Positions 26,989-35,329 of a stretch of 64,000 bases of DNA are shown here, piece after piece. The stretch is taken from assembly GCF_002198665.1 (NCBI RefSeq), contig NZ_MWLM01000064.1, positions 20,143-84,142 of the forward strand, written 5' to 3'. This DNA is from Novosphingobium sp. B 225 (GTDB lineage: Bacteria > Pseudomonadota > Alphaproteobacteria > Sphingomonadales > Sphingomonadaceae). Numbering within the stretch: the stretch's first letter is position 1; every line of letters starts with the position of its first letter. A program made the translations under genes and the position numbers. The notes under the pieces were generated by a model, which saw only the letters and a program-made list of their open reading frames with translations, was not told where the DNA came from and searched no databases.

Positions 26989-27799
26989 TGAGGAAGTCGA
27001 TCGCATATTTGTTGAACTCGCTCGCGCGTTCGACCTGCACCCAGTGGCCGGTGCGGGCGAAAGTCAGGCAGCGGACGTTCCGGCAGGCGTCGAGGAACAG
27101 CCGCGCGTGGCTTTCCGGGCAGAATTCGTCGTTCAGCCCCCACATCACGAAGATCGGCTTGTCGACCTCGTGCAGTCGCAGCCCCAGGTTGGGGGTCTTC
27201 ATCCGCATCAGCACATCCTTGGGCTGGGTGCGGGCGACGGCGAAGCGTTCGGCCACCAGTTCGTCGGGGATCTTGTCGGCCCAGTCGGGATGCAGCAGGT
27301 TGGTGATCAGGCGGCGCTGTTCGGCCAGGTTGAAATCCGGCCCGCCGAAGTTGGAGACCATCTTGGTGATCCCGGGCATGGTGAAATAGCTCGCCTGCTC
27401 GGCGACGCAGCCCGGCGCCATCAGCACCAGCTTGTCGGTGAATTCCGGATGATCGAGCGTCATCTGCAAGGCGACCCCGCCGCCCAGCGAATTGCCGACC
27501 AGCGTCGCCCGCTCGATCCCGTGCTGGCGCAGTGCATCGTACAAGGTGTCAGTGAACAGCTGCAGGGGATAGTCGATCCCCTCGGGCTTTGAGCTGGCCC
27601 CATAACCGATCATGTCGGGCAGGATCACGCGGTAGCCCGCCGCCACGAAGGCATCGATATTCTGGCGAAAGTTCGATTGCCCCGACGCGCCGGGGCCGCT
27701 GCCGTGGATGAACACCACCACCGGGCCGCTGCCAGTGTCAGCCAGATGGATGTCGTAATCACCCGCGACCCGGTAGGTCGCCTGTTTCAGTTCGGCCAC
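26975..27799 (-). CDS. hsaD: Meta-cleavage product hydrolase (alpha/beta hydrolase)
   Basis: A 274-residue C-C bond hydrolase: oxyanion segment IHGSGPGASG, nucleophile Ser in LVGNSLGGGVAL, Asp in MWGLNDEFCP and His in TGHWVQVE. These match BphD/HsaD enzymes that split the extradiol ring-cleavage product; in the steroid pathway this gives HIP and a hydroxyhexadienoate. The start is a GTG at 27799, with GAAGGA 7 bases upstream; upstream in-frame codons lie inside hsaA. Its substrate is delivered by HsaC, encoded on the opposite operon. Confidence 0.92.
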   Translation of the reverse strand: MAELKQATYRVAGDYDIHLADTGSGPVVVFIHGSGPGASGQSNFRQNIDAFVAAGYRVILPDMIGYGASSKPEGIDYPLQLFTDTLYDALRQHGIERATLVGNSLGGGVALQMTLDHPEFTDKLVLMAPGCVAEQASYFTMPGITKMVSNFGGPDFNLAEQRRLITNLLHPDWADKIPDELVAERFAVARTQPKDVLMRMKTPNLGLRLHEVDKPIFVMWGLNDEFCPESHARLFLDACRNVRCLTFARTGHWVQVERASEFNKYAIDFLNEQS

Positions 27800-27809
27800 G
27801 CTGTGTCCT

Positions 27810-29030
27810 TCAAAGGAAAGTGAATGTCGGCTCTTCGCCGAACATCGAGCCGACCACGTCGCCAAAGCGGTTGTTCGGATCGTTGGCAACGTGCGCGCGG
27901 CCGGCGTTGAGATCGAGCCAGGGCTGGATGATCTCGCTGGTCATGTAGATCGCGCGGCCGCCCAGCTGCTGCATCACATCGTCGATCATCTCGACCAGGC
28001 GGCGCACCACGTTGGACGAATTGTAGGCATAGAGCGCGCGCTTCTCCATCGGAATGGCCTCGCCGCGCTCCGCGTAACCCATCAGGTCTTCAAAGGTGAC
28101 ACGCTGCATCGTTTCCATTTCGATGATCTGCGCATGCGCCTTGGCCATTGCGGCTTGCAGGAACGGATCGGCCTTGCTCGCCTTGCCGGTATTGGTGGAC
28201 ACGCGGCTGGCCATGATGCCCTTCGCCGCATTCAGCGCCGCTTTGGCCCCGCCGAACGCCGCAGTTGAAACCGAACGCACGAATACCTGCGCCCAGGGCA
28301 GGGTATAGAGCGGGCCGGTATTCTCAGCCTGGCCGGGGTTCTGGCACAGGAAACCATCGATTGCGCGGTGGGTGCGGTACTCGGGCACGAACACATCGTT
28401 GACGTGGATGTCATGGCTGCCGGTGCCCTGCAGGCCAAAAGTCTGCCAGGCATCGCGGTCAATCGTATAGTCACTGCGCGGCAGCAGGAAAGTGCGCATG
28501 TCGGGCGGGCCAGAACCGGGCACATCGTCCGGCCAGACCAGCGCGCCCAGCAGCACCCAGCCGCAATGCACCGATCCGGTCGAAAAGCCCCAGTGGCCCG
28601 ACAGGCGGAAGCCGCCTTCGACCGTCTTGACCTGCCCGACCGGCTGATAGGTCGAGCTGACCAGCATGTCGTTGTCATCGGCCCAGACTTCGTCCTGCGC
28701 CTGATCATGGAACAGCGCCATTTCATAAGGGTGGCAGCCCAGCACGCCATACATCCACCCGGTTGACATGCAGCCTTCGGCCAGCGCCTTTTGCACTTCG
28801 AAGAAAGTGTTGGGGTGCATTTCATAGCCGCCCCAGCGTTTCGGCTGGAGGATGCGGAAAAACCCGGCTTGCTTCATTTCGGCGATCGTCTCGTCCGAAA
28901 CGTCGCGATTGGCGGTGGTTGCCTTGGCGCGGGCCTTGAGCGCGGGGATCATCGCGCGGGCACGGGCGACCAGATCGTCATGGGTGGGGATCGCGGCATG
29001 AACCGGATCGGACAAGGCTGCCGTAGCCAT
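27810..29030 (-). CDS. hsaA: Flavin-dependent 3-HSA 4-hydroxylase, oxygenase component
   Basis: A 406-residue acyl-CoA-dehydrogenase-fold monooxygenase of the HsaA/HpaH type: GFFRILQPKRWGGYE, STGWMYGVLGCHPYEMALF, HWGFSTGSVHCGWVLLGAL and TGSHDIHVNDVFVPEYR. It hydroxylates the aromatised ring A (3-HSA to 3,4-DHSA) and needs reduced flavin from a separate reductase (HsaB), which is not encoded in this window. Start at ATG 29030, after GGGAG; longer in-frame starts would run into the divergent promoter. It is the first gene of the long minus-strand operon. Confidence 0.88.
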   Translation of the reverse strand: MATAALSDPVHAAIPTHDDLVARARAMIPALKARAKATTANRDVSDETIAEMKQAGFFRILQPKRWGGYEMHPNTFFEVQKALAEGCMSTGWMYGVLGCHPYEMALFHDQAQDEVWADDNDMLVSSTYQPVGQVKTVEGGFRLSGHWGFSTGSVHCGWVLLGALVWPDDVPGSGPPDMRTFLLPRSDYTIDRDAWQTFGLQGTGSHDIHVNDVFVPEYRTHRAIDGFLCQNPGQAENTGPLYTLPWAQVFVRSVSTAAFGGAKAALNAAKGIMASRVSTNTGKASKADPFLQAAMAKAHAQIIEMETMQRVTFEDLMGYAERGEAIPMEKRALYAYNSSNVVRRLVEMIDDVMQQLGGRAIYMTSEIIQPWLDLNAGRAHVANDPNNRFGDVVGSMFGEEPTFTFL

Positions 29031-29081
29031 GATTGAGCTTCTCCCTAACAGTCGAATCGCACTTGCCTTCAGGCCAAGCAT

Positions 29082-29109
29082 TCGTAAAAATTTCTGCCAT
29101 GCGATACGC
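29082..29109. promoter_or_regulatory. 28-bp dyad operator candidate, copy 3 (hsaA/SDR divergent promoter)
   Basis: CGTA at 29083-29086 and TACG at 29105-29108 form the inverted core, with TACGC and the flanking TACGCAAATC (29105-29114) identical to the TonB-receptor copy. The 18-base spacing is the same as in both upstream copies. It lies 52 bases from the hsaA start and about 100 bases from the divergent SDR start. Confidence 0.55.
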
Positions 29110-29161
29110 AAATCGTCAATTGAAAAGCACTCTGGCTTTCGATATTGGCAGTTTTCGAATC

Positions 29162-29191
29162 TACCGAACGCGATAAACGTGCATTTCGGTA
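29162..29191. promoter_or_regulatory. Inverted repeat before the rightward steroid operon
   Basis: TACCGAA (29162-29168) and TTCGGTA (29185-29191), 16 bases apart, form an exact 7-bp inverted repeat ending 20 bases before the TTG start. The sequence differs from the 28-bp dyad, so it may bind a second regulator or coincide with promoter elements. Confidence 0.4.
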
Positions 29192-29211
29192 TTTCTCGGG
29201 GAGAGTGCGAT

Positions 29212-29979
29212 TTGAGCGGCAGTTTTGCCATCGATCTGGCCGGACAAGTGGCCGTGGTCACCGGGGGGACCCGGGGGCTGGGGCGTCATATTGCAGCGGC
29301 GCTCGCCGGGGCCGGGGCGCAAGTGGTGGTCTGCGGGCGCAATGCCCCGGCAGACCTGCCGCCCGGCGTCACGTTCTTCGCTGCCGACATTCGTGATGCC
29401 GAACAGGCGAAAGCGCTGGTAGACCATGCAGCAGCGCTGCACGGGCGGCTGGACATTGTGGTCAACAACGCTGGTGGATCGCCCGCTGCTGCTTTCGAAG
29501 CAGCCAGTCCGCGCTTTCTGGACGCGATCCTCAAGCTCAACCTGCAGGCTCCGATGTACATGGCGCAGGCCGCACATCCGCATCTGGTCAAGGCGGGCGG
29601 GGGCAATGTGATCAACATCGCGTCAGTAAGCGGCATCCGCCCGTCGCCCGGCACCGCAGCCTACGGCGCAGCCAAGGCCGGGCTGCTCAATCTGACGCAA
29701 AGCCTGGCGCAGGAATGGGGGCCGCAGGGTGTGCGGGTCAATGCGATCATCGCAGGGCTGATGCAGACCGAAAATGCCGAAGCGACTTATGGCGACGCCG
29801 CGGCGCAGGCGGCCGTCGGCCGTTCCATGCCGCTGCAACGCATGGGGCTGGGATCGGACATAGCCGGGGCCGTGCTGTGGCTGTGCAGCGATGCCGCCGC
29901 GTGGGTCAGCGGTGCACGTATCAACGTCGATGGCGGGGGAGAACGACCGTACTTCCTCGACCTCGTGAAAGGGGAGTAA
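29212..29979 (+). CDS. Short-chain dehydrogenase/reductase, first gene of C/D-ring operon
   Basis: A 255-residue SDR: VTGGTRGLG (residues 17-25), VVNNAGG, Ser in INIASVSG, YGAAK catalytic pair and a C-terminal INVDGGGERP. The start codon is TTG at 29212, with GGGGAGAG 7 bases upstream; an earlier in-frame ATG would begin inside the divergent promoter. It may correspond to one of the SDRs of the actinobacterial HIP cluster (Rv3549c-like), but this match is uncertain. It is 4 bases from hsaC, whose ribosome site overlaps its stop. Confidence 0.83.
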   Translation: MSGSFAIDLAGQVAVVTGGTRGLGRHIAAALAGAGAQVVVCGRNAPADLPPGVTFFAADIRDAEQAKALVDHAAALHGRLDIVVNNAGGSPAAAFEAASPRFLDAILKLNLQAPMYMAQAAHPHLVKAGGGNVINIASVSGIRPSPGTAAYGAAKAGLLNLTQSLAQEWGPQGVRVNAIIAGLMQTENAEATYGDAAAQAAVGRSMPLQRMGLGSDIAGAVLWLCSDAAAWVSGARINVDGGGERPYFLDLVKGE

Positions 29980-29983
29980 GGCC

Positions 29984-30922
29984 ATGGGCGTAAAGGCGCT
30001 GGGCTATGTCGTGATCGAAAGTGTCGATCCGGCGCGGTGGGATCGGTTCCTGTGCGAACTGGTGGGCGCGATGCGCGCGCCAGACGGGGCGGACGGGGCC
30101 ATGCTGTTCCGGGTGGACGAACGGGTGTTCCGCATGCGGATCGAACGCGGCGCGCGTGATCATTTCACTGCGGCGGGCTATGAAGTGGCGGACGCGGCGG
30201 CGCTCGATGCACTGGCCGATGCCATTGCCGCAGCGGGCCGCCCGGTTGAACGCGGTAGCGCCGATCTGGCTGCTTCGCGCGGGGTGACCGGCCTGATCCG
30301 CACCAGCGACCCGGCGGGCAACGGACTGGAATTCTACCATGGTGACAGCGCGGCGGACACGCCGTTCGTATCGCCGCTGGGGATCGACCATTTCGTCACC
30401 GGCGATCAGGGCATGGGCCACGCGGTGTTCTCTGCACCCAATTTCGATGAATGCGTGGCGTTCTATCAGGACGTGGTGGGTTTCCATCCCACCGATATGC
30501 CGCGCTTCTATTTCGGCGGGGGCGGGCCGGACGATCCGGGCATGGGCTTTGCCTTCATGCACGCCGATAATGGCCGCCACCACTCGATCGCACTGGGCGA
30601 AGGCCCGGTCCCGCCCTCGGGCGCGGTGCACATCATGCTGCAGCTGCCCAATCTGCTGGAAGTGGGCAAGGCGCATGATCGGATGAAGGCCATGGGCTAT
30701 CCCGAAAGCGCGACGCTGGGCCAGCATTTCAATGACGAGACGGTTGGCTTCTATGTTCAGACCCCGGCAGGTTTCGATCTGGAGATCGGCTGTGACAGCC
30801 TGGTGATCGATCCGGCCAGCTGGGAAGTCACGCAGCACATCGGGATCAGCCAGTGGGGCCATGAATGGGCCTGGCAAAAAGCGATGAAAGAGGCGCAGAT
30901 GAACGCGGCGGCAGCGGAATGA
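29984..30922 (+). CDS. hsaC: Extradiol dioxygenase (3,4-DHSA 4,5-dioxygenase)
   Basis: A 312-residue two-domain VOC-fold type I extradiol dioxygenase. The metal triad is visible as His in GMGHAVFS (about 146), His in AVHIMLQ and Glu in GFDLEIGCD. Homologues (HsaC/TesB/BphC) open the catecholic ring A of 3,4-DHSA using Fe(II) and O2. The product is the substrate of HsaD on the opposite operon. The stop overlaps the IpdA start (ATGA). Confidence 0.9.
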   Translation: MGVKALGYVVIESVDPARWDRFLCELVGAMRAPDGADGAMLFRVDERVFRMRIERGARDHFTAAGYEVADAAALDALADAIAAAGRPVERGSADLAASRGVTGLIRTSDPAGNGLEFYHGDSAADTPFVSPLGIDHFVTGDQGMGHAVFSAPNFDECVAFYQDVVGFHPTDMPRFYFGGGGPDDPGMGFAFMHADNGRHHSIALGEGPVPPSGAVHIMLQLPNLLEVGKAHDRMKAMGYPESATLGQHFNDETVGFYVQTPAGFDLEIGCDSLVIDPASWEVTQHIGISQWGHEWAWQKAMKEAQMNAAAAE

Positions 30923-31803
30923 CAATGCTCGACAAACGCATGACCCCGGCAGAGATCGTCGGGCAGCTTTCGGACGGGATGACGCTGGGAATCGGCGGCT
31001 GGGGCCCGCGGCGCAAGCCGATGGCCTTGGTGCGCGAAGTGCTGCGCTCGGACCTCAAGGACCTGACCATTGTTGCCTATGGCGGCGCGGACGTGGGGAT
31101 GCTGTGCGCGGCGGGCAAAGTGAAGAAACTGGTCTTCGCTTTCGTCAGCCTTGATGCGATTCCCCTGGAGCCGTGGTTCCGCAAGGCGCGTGAAGCCGGG
31201 CAGATCGAGGTGCTGGAACTTGACGAAGGCATGTTCCAGTGGGGGCTGAAAGCGGCGGCGTTCCAGCTGCCGTTCCTGCCGACCCGGGTGGGGCTGGGCA
31301 CCGACCTGGCCGAGCTGGGCGGGCTCAAGACCGTGCAGTCACCCTATGCCGATGGTGAAACGCTGATCGCGATGCCCGCGCTCAAGCTTGATGCAGCGCT
31401 GCTGCACGTCAACCGCTCTGACTGGCGCGGCAATATCCACGCGTTCGGGCCGGACGTTTACTACGACGAATGGTTCGCCCGCGCTGCGGCCAAGACCTAC
31501 GTGTCGTGCGAGGAACTGGTCGATAAGATGGAAGACCACTACGCCGACCAGGCCCAGGCCAACATCGTCGAACGCGCGTTCATTTCGGGCGTCACCCACA
31601 TTCCCTGCGGCGCGCATCCCAGCTCGATGCCGCCGGCCTATGGCTGGGATATGAAGGCGTTCAAGGCCTACACCGACGCCGCCAAGGATCCGGGAGACTG
31701 GAACGCGGTGAAGGACCGTTTCGTCGGCGCGAATGAAGCCGATTACCTTGCAGGCTTTGGCGGAAAGGAGGCGGTCGCGGCTCTCCCGCTTCCGATTTTC
31801 TGA
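30919..31803 (+). CDS. ipdA: Steroid ring C hydrolase, CoA-transferase-like subunit A
   Basis: A 294-residue protein of the CoA-transferase I alpha-subunit fold: GMTLGIGGWGPRRKPMALVRE is the N-terminal nucleotide/CoA loop, followed by VAYGGADVGMLCAAGKV. Length and neighbours match IpdA of actinobacteria, which with IpdB opens the last steroid ring (COCHEA-CoA) by a CoA-dependent retro-Claisen hydrolysis rather than CoA transfer. The ATG at 30919 overlaps the hsaC stop; a second ATG lies two codons later. It is directly followed by ipdB (TGATG overlap). Confidence 0.9.
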   Translation: MTMLDKRMTPAEIVGQLSDGMTLGIGGWGPRRKPMALVREVLRSDLKDLTIVAYGGADVGMLCAAGKVKKLVFAFVSLDAIPLEPWFRKAREAGQIEVLELDEGMFQWGLKAAAFQLPFLPTRVGLGTDLAELGGLKTVQSPYADGETLIAMPALKLDAALLHVNRSDWRGNIHAFGPDVYYDEWFARAAAKTYVSCEELVDKMEDHYADQAQANIVERAFISGVTHIPCGAHPSSMPPAYGWDMKAFKAYTDAAKDPGDWNAVKDRFVGANEADYLAGFGGKEAVAALPLPIF

Positions 31804-32594
31804 TGACTGACGTTACTCTCGCAGAACTCTGCATTTTCGCCTGTTCGGAAGCGTTCCGCAACAACGGTGAGATCATCGCCACCGGGGTCGGCCCGGTGCC
31901 GCGGCTTGCCGCCAGTCTGGCCAAGCTGACCCACAGCCCCGAACTGATGATGACCGATGGCGAATGCTATCTGGTCGAACAGCCGGTGCCGCTGGGGCCG
32001 CGCAAATACGATGATCGCAAGGCGGCGGGTTACCTGCCGTTCAGTCGGTTCTTCGATGCGGCGGTGTGGACCGGGCGGCGTCACGCGATGGTCACGCCGA
32101 CCCAGATCGACCGGTTTGGCCAGATCAACCTCAGCCAGCTGGGCGGCACGCACCAGCAGCCCAAGACCCAGATGCTGGGCGTGCGCGGCTTTCCGGGGAA
32201 CACGATCTACCACCCCAACAGCTTCTTCTTCCCCAGCCACACCACTCGCGTATTCGTGGCGGGCGAAGTCGATATGGTTTCGGGCGTGGGCTATAACCCG
32301 GCCAAGCGCGTTCCCGGCGGGAATTACAGCGCGGTCAGCCTGCGCAGCATCGTGACCAACCTGTGCGTGATGGACTTTGGCGGGCCGGACAATGCCGTGC
32401 GTGTCGTTTCGCTCCATCCCGGCGTGACTTTTGCCCAGGTGCAGGAAGCGACCGGCTTTGATCTGATCGATGCGGTCGCCGGTGAAACGGCGCTGCCGGG
32501 GGCAGAGGAACTGGCGATCATCGCCAGCCTCGATCCGCACAACATTCGCGCCGGCGCAATCAAAGACAACCCTCTTGCAAGGATCCCAGCATGA
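31803..32594 (+). CDS. ipdB: Steroid ring C hydrolase, CoA-transferase-like subunit B
   Basis: A 263-residue CoA-transferase beta-subunit homologue: NGEIIATGVGPVPRLAASLA, then TDGECYLVEQ, and VDMVSGVGYNPAKRVPGG. It forms the active heteromer with IpdA. The one-base overlap with ipdA and four-base overlap with the next gene imply coupled translation and a fixed stoichiometry. Usual family length (about 250-265). Confidence 0.9.
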   Translation: MTDVTLAELCIFACSEAFRNNGEIIATGVGPVPRLAASLAKLTHSPELMMTDGECYLVEQPVPLGPRKYDDRKAAGYLPFSRFFDAAVWTGRRHAMVTPTQIDRFGQINLSQLGGTHQQPKTQMLGVRGFPGNTIYHPNSFFFPSHTTRVFVAGEVDMVSGVGYNPAKRVPGGNYSAVSLRSIVTNLCVMDFGGPDNAVRVVSLHPGVTFAQVQEATGFDLIDAVAGETALPGAEELAIIASLDPHNIRAGAIKDNPLARIPA

Positions 32595-33499
32595 CCAAGG
32601 GACGCGAACTCGTCGAACCGCAGGCGGCGACGCCTGACTACGAAACCACCGAGCCGGTGCTTTATGAAGTGATCGACGGTGTGGCCTGGATCACCATGAA
32701 CCGGCCGGGCTTCAACAATGCCCAGAACGGGCAGATGACCTATGCGCTGGACGATTGTTTCAAGCGCGCGGTCGAAGATGAGAGCGTTGGGGCGATCGTG
32801 CTGGCGGGCGAGGGCAAGCACTTTTCCGCAGGGCACGACATCGGCACGCCGGGCCGCGACTTGCATCACGAATTCGACAAGCGGCTGATGTTTGCCCCCC
32901 ACACCAACAAGCCTGCCGCCGAACTGCTCTATACCCGCGAGCAGGAACAGTATCTTGGCATGTGTCGCCGCTGGCGCGACATTCCCAAGCCGACCATCGC
33001 GATGGTCCAGGGCGCCTGCATCGCGGGCGGGCTGATGCTGGCCTGGGTCTGCGATCTGATCGTGGCGAGCGAGGACGCCTTTTTCCAGGATCCGGTCAGC
33101 CCGATGATGGGGATCCCGGGGGTCGAATATTTCGCCCACGCTTATGAATTGCCGCCGCGCGTCGCGAAGGAATTCCTGCTGCTGGGAGAACGGATGCCCG
33201 CCGCGCGCGCCTATCAGTTCGGCATGGTCAACAAGGTAGTCCCGCGTGAGGAACTGCGTGAAGCCGCCGCCACCTGGGCCGCCAAGCTGGCGGGCGCGCC
33301 GCGGCTGGGCAACTGGCTGTCAAAACAGGCGATCAATCACGTTGAGGAACTGCGCGGCAAGCGCGCGGCGATGGACGCGGTGTTCCATATGCACCACTTT
33401 GCCCACGCTCAGAACGATCTGATGTATGGCAATTCGATTGCCGGGGTGTCGGGCAAGTCGGCTGCGGCGGCGAACAAGTCAAAAGCCGGAGAGGGCTGA
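32591..33499 (+). CDS. Enoyl-CoA hydratase/isomerase family protein
   Basis: A 302-residue crotonase, longer than usual because of an N-terminal extension and an insert (LHHEFDKRLMFAPHTNKPAA). Oxyanion-hole segments are HFSAGHDIGT and GACIAGGLMLAWVCDLIVA; an acidic residue in DAFFQDPVSPMMG may take part in catalysis. It is distinct from the EchA20-type protein at 34574. It probably hydrates an enoyl-CoA during C/D-ring or side-chain oxidation; the exact step is unknown. It overlaps ipdB by 4 bases. Confidence 0.83.
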   Translation: MTKGRELVEPQAATPDYETTEPVLYEVIDGVAWITMNRPGFNNAQNGQMTYALDDCFKRAVEDESVGAIVLAGEGKHFSAGHDIGTPGRDLHHEFDKRLMFAPHTNKPAAELLYTREQEQYLGMCRRWRDIPKPTIAMVQGACIAGGLMLAWVCDLIVASEDAFFQDPVSPMMGIPGVEYFAHAYELPPRVAKEFLLLGERMPAARAYQFGMVNKVVPREELREAAATWAAKLAGAPRLGNWLSKQAINHVEELRGKRAAMDAVFHMHHFAHAQNDLMYGNSIAGVSGKSAAAANKSKAGEG

Positions 33500-33502
33500 A
33501 TC

Positions 33503-34570
33503 TTGATCGACCCGCTTTCCACAGCGCTGACCAAGCGCCTGGGCTGCCGCCTGCCGGTGATCCAGACCGCGATGGGCTGGGTGGCGAAGCCCGAACTGGT
33601 GGCTGCGAGCAGCAACGCCGGGGCCTTTGGCTTTCTCGCCTGCGCGGTGATGACCCCGGCCGAGGCAGCCGAGGAAGTGGCCCGGCTGCGCGATCTCACC
33701 CCGCACAATTTCGGGATTAATTTCCACAGCTTCCAACCGGGAGCTGCGGAGATTGTTGAACTGATCCTGCAGCACAAGGACCGGGTCAGCGCGGTCAGTT
33801 TTGGGCGCGGGCCGGACGCCAAAATGATCGGCCGGTTCAACGATGCCGGGATCCTTTGCATCCCCACGGTCGGCGCGGTGAAGCATGCCGAAAAGATGGT
33901 CCAGCTGGGCTGCGAAATGGTCACTGTGCAGGGCGGCGAGGGCGGCGGGCATACCGGCGCGGTGCCGACTACGGTGCTGCTGCCGCAAGTGCTCGACGCG
34001 GTCGATGTGCCGGTGGTTGCAGCGGGCGGCTTTGGCGACGGGCGCGGCCTTGCTGCCGCGCTGGCCTTTGGCGCCTGCGGAATCGCCATGGGGACGCGGT
34101 TTTTGATGACCGCCGAAAGCCCGGTCCCGGCGGCGCCCAAGGCGGCTTACGTCAAGGCCGGAACCGGCGACATCGCGGTCAGCACCAAGGTCGATGGCAT
34201 TCCCCAGCGGATGATCCTCAACCCTCTGCTGCGGCGGATCGAAGCCTCCGGCAAGCTGTCCATGTGGCTGCGCGCGATGGAGGCCGGGCTGGAAATGAAG
34301 CGGCAATCGGGCATGTCGTGGGGGCAGGTGCTGGCTACCGCGCGCGGGATGACCAGCCACGGCGAAATGCCGCTCGCCCAGGCGATGATGGCCGCCGCCG
34401 CCCCGATGATGATCCAGCGCGCGGTGGTTTCCGGCGACGCGGAGCACGGGCTGATGGCAACTGGCGTCGTGGCCGGGCGGCTCAAGGACTTGCCGACTTG
34501 TGCTGAGTTGATGGCCTCCATCGAAACCGAAGCGCGCGGCCGCATCGCCGCGCTCTGTGCAGGGAACTGA
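33503..34570 (+). CDS. ipdC: IpdC-type flavin oxidoreductase (nitronate monooxygenase family)
   Basis: A 355-residue FMN TIM barrel of the NMO/2-nitropropane dioxygenase family: RLPVIQTAMGWVAKPELVAA, VQGGEGGGHTGAVPT (FMN phosphate/histidine loop) and GGFGDGRGLAAALAFGACGI. In the actinobacterial HIP pathway IpdC (Rv3553) oxidises a hydroxylated indene-carboxyl-CoA intermediate before ring D opening. The start is TTG at 33503, with GGAGAGGG about 8 bases upstream. Gene order ipdA-ipdB-ECH-ipdC-echA20 resembles, but reshuffles, the M. tuberculosis cluster. Confidence 0.87.
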   Translation: MIDPLSTALTKRLGCRLPVIQTAMGWVAKPELVAASSNAGAFGFLACAVMTPAEAAEEVARLRDLTPHNFGINFHSFQPGAAEIVELILQHKDRVSAVSFGRGPDAKMIGRFNDAGILCIPTVGAVKHAEKMVQLGCEMVTVQGGEGGGHTGAVPTTVLLPQVLDAVDVPVVAAGGFGDGRGLAAALAFGACGIAMGTRFLMTAESPVPAAPKAAYVKAGTGDIAVSTKVDGIPQRMILNPLLRRIEASGKLSMWLRAMEAGLEMKRQSGMSWGQVLATARGMTSHGEMPLAQAMMAAAAPMMIQRAVVSGDAEHGLMATGVVAGRLKDLPTCAELMASIETEARGRIAALCAGN

Positions 34571-34573
34571 CCC

Positions 34574-35329
34574 ATGCCTATCACCACCGAAATCAAGGAC
34601 CGGATCGCCGAGATCGTGTTCGACGTTGCCCCGGTCAACGCGTTCGACAGCGAAACCTGGATGTCGCTGCCCGCGATCATCACGGCGGCGGCCAGCAACC
34701 CGGAGGTCAACTGCGTGCTGATCCGCGCTGCCGAAACGGCGCGGGGCTTCTGCGGCGGGGTCGACATCAAGGAAATGCAGGCCCACCCGGAGCGCATCAC
34801 CGTACTCAATCGCGGCAATTACCTGACCTTCAAGGCGATCCGCGATGCGGAAGTGCCGGTGGTGGTCGCCGCGCACAAGTTCGTGATCGGCGGCGGGATC
34901 GGGATCTGCGGCGCCTCCGACACGATCATCGCTGCTGACGATGCCTTCTTCAGCCTGCCCGAGGTTGATCGCGGGGCGATGGGCGGGGCCAGCCACCTCT
35001 CGCGCATGCTGCCGCTGCACAAGGTTCGCGCGGCCTTCTTCACCGGAGGGAATATCCCTGCGGCAGAGGCCTACCGGCTGGGCGCGGTCGAAAAGGTCGT
35101 GCCGCGTGACCAGTTGGTCGAGGAAGCGCGCGCGTTCTGCGCCGTGATCGCCAGCAAGAGCCGTAAGGCGCTGGTGATCGCCAAGGAAGCATTGAACGGG
35201 CTGGAACCGCGCGACGTCGATCGTGGCTACCGCTGGGAACAGGGCTTCACGCTCGAAATGTACATGCACGAAGACAGCCAGAAGAGCCGCGACGCCTTCG
35301 TCGAGACGGGCAAGGCCGCGAAGTTCTGA
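34574..35329 (+). CDS. echA20: EchA20-type ring-opening crotonase
   Basis: A 251-residue crotonase beginning MPITTEIKDRIAEIVFDVAPVNAF, with GFCGGVDIKEMQAHPE, HKFVIGGGIGICGASD and SLPEVDRGAMGGASHLSR. These segments parallel the actinobacterial EchA20 (Rv3550), which hydrolyses ring D of the HIEC-CoA intermediate. The position next to ipdC and ipdAB supports the assignment. The stop overlaps the next ATG by one base (TGATG). Confidence 0.85.
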   Translation: MPITTEIKDRIAEIVFDVAPVNAFDSETWMSLPAIITAAASNPEVNCVLIRAAETARGFCGGVDIKEMQAHPERITVLNRGNYLTFKAIRDAEVPVVVAAHKFVIGGGIGICGASDTIIAADDAFFSLPEVDRGAMGGASHLSRMLPLHKVRAAFFTGGNIPAAEAYRLGAVEKVVPRDQLVEEARAFCAVIASKSRKALVIAKEALNGLEPRDVDRGYRWEQGFTLEMYMHEDSQKSRDAFVETGKAAKF

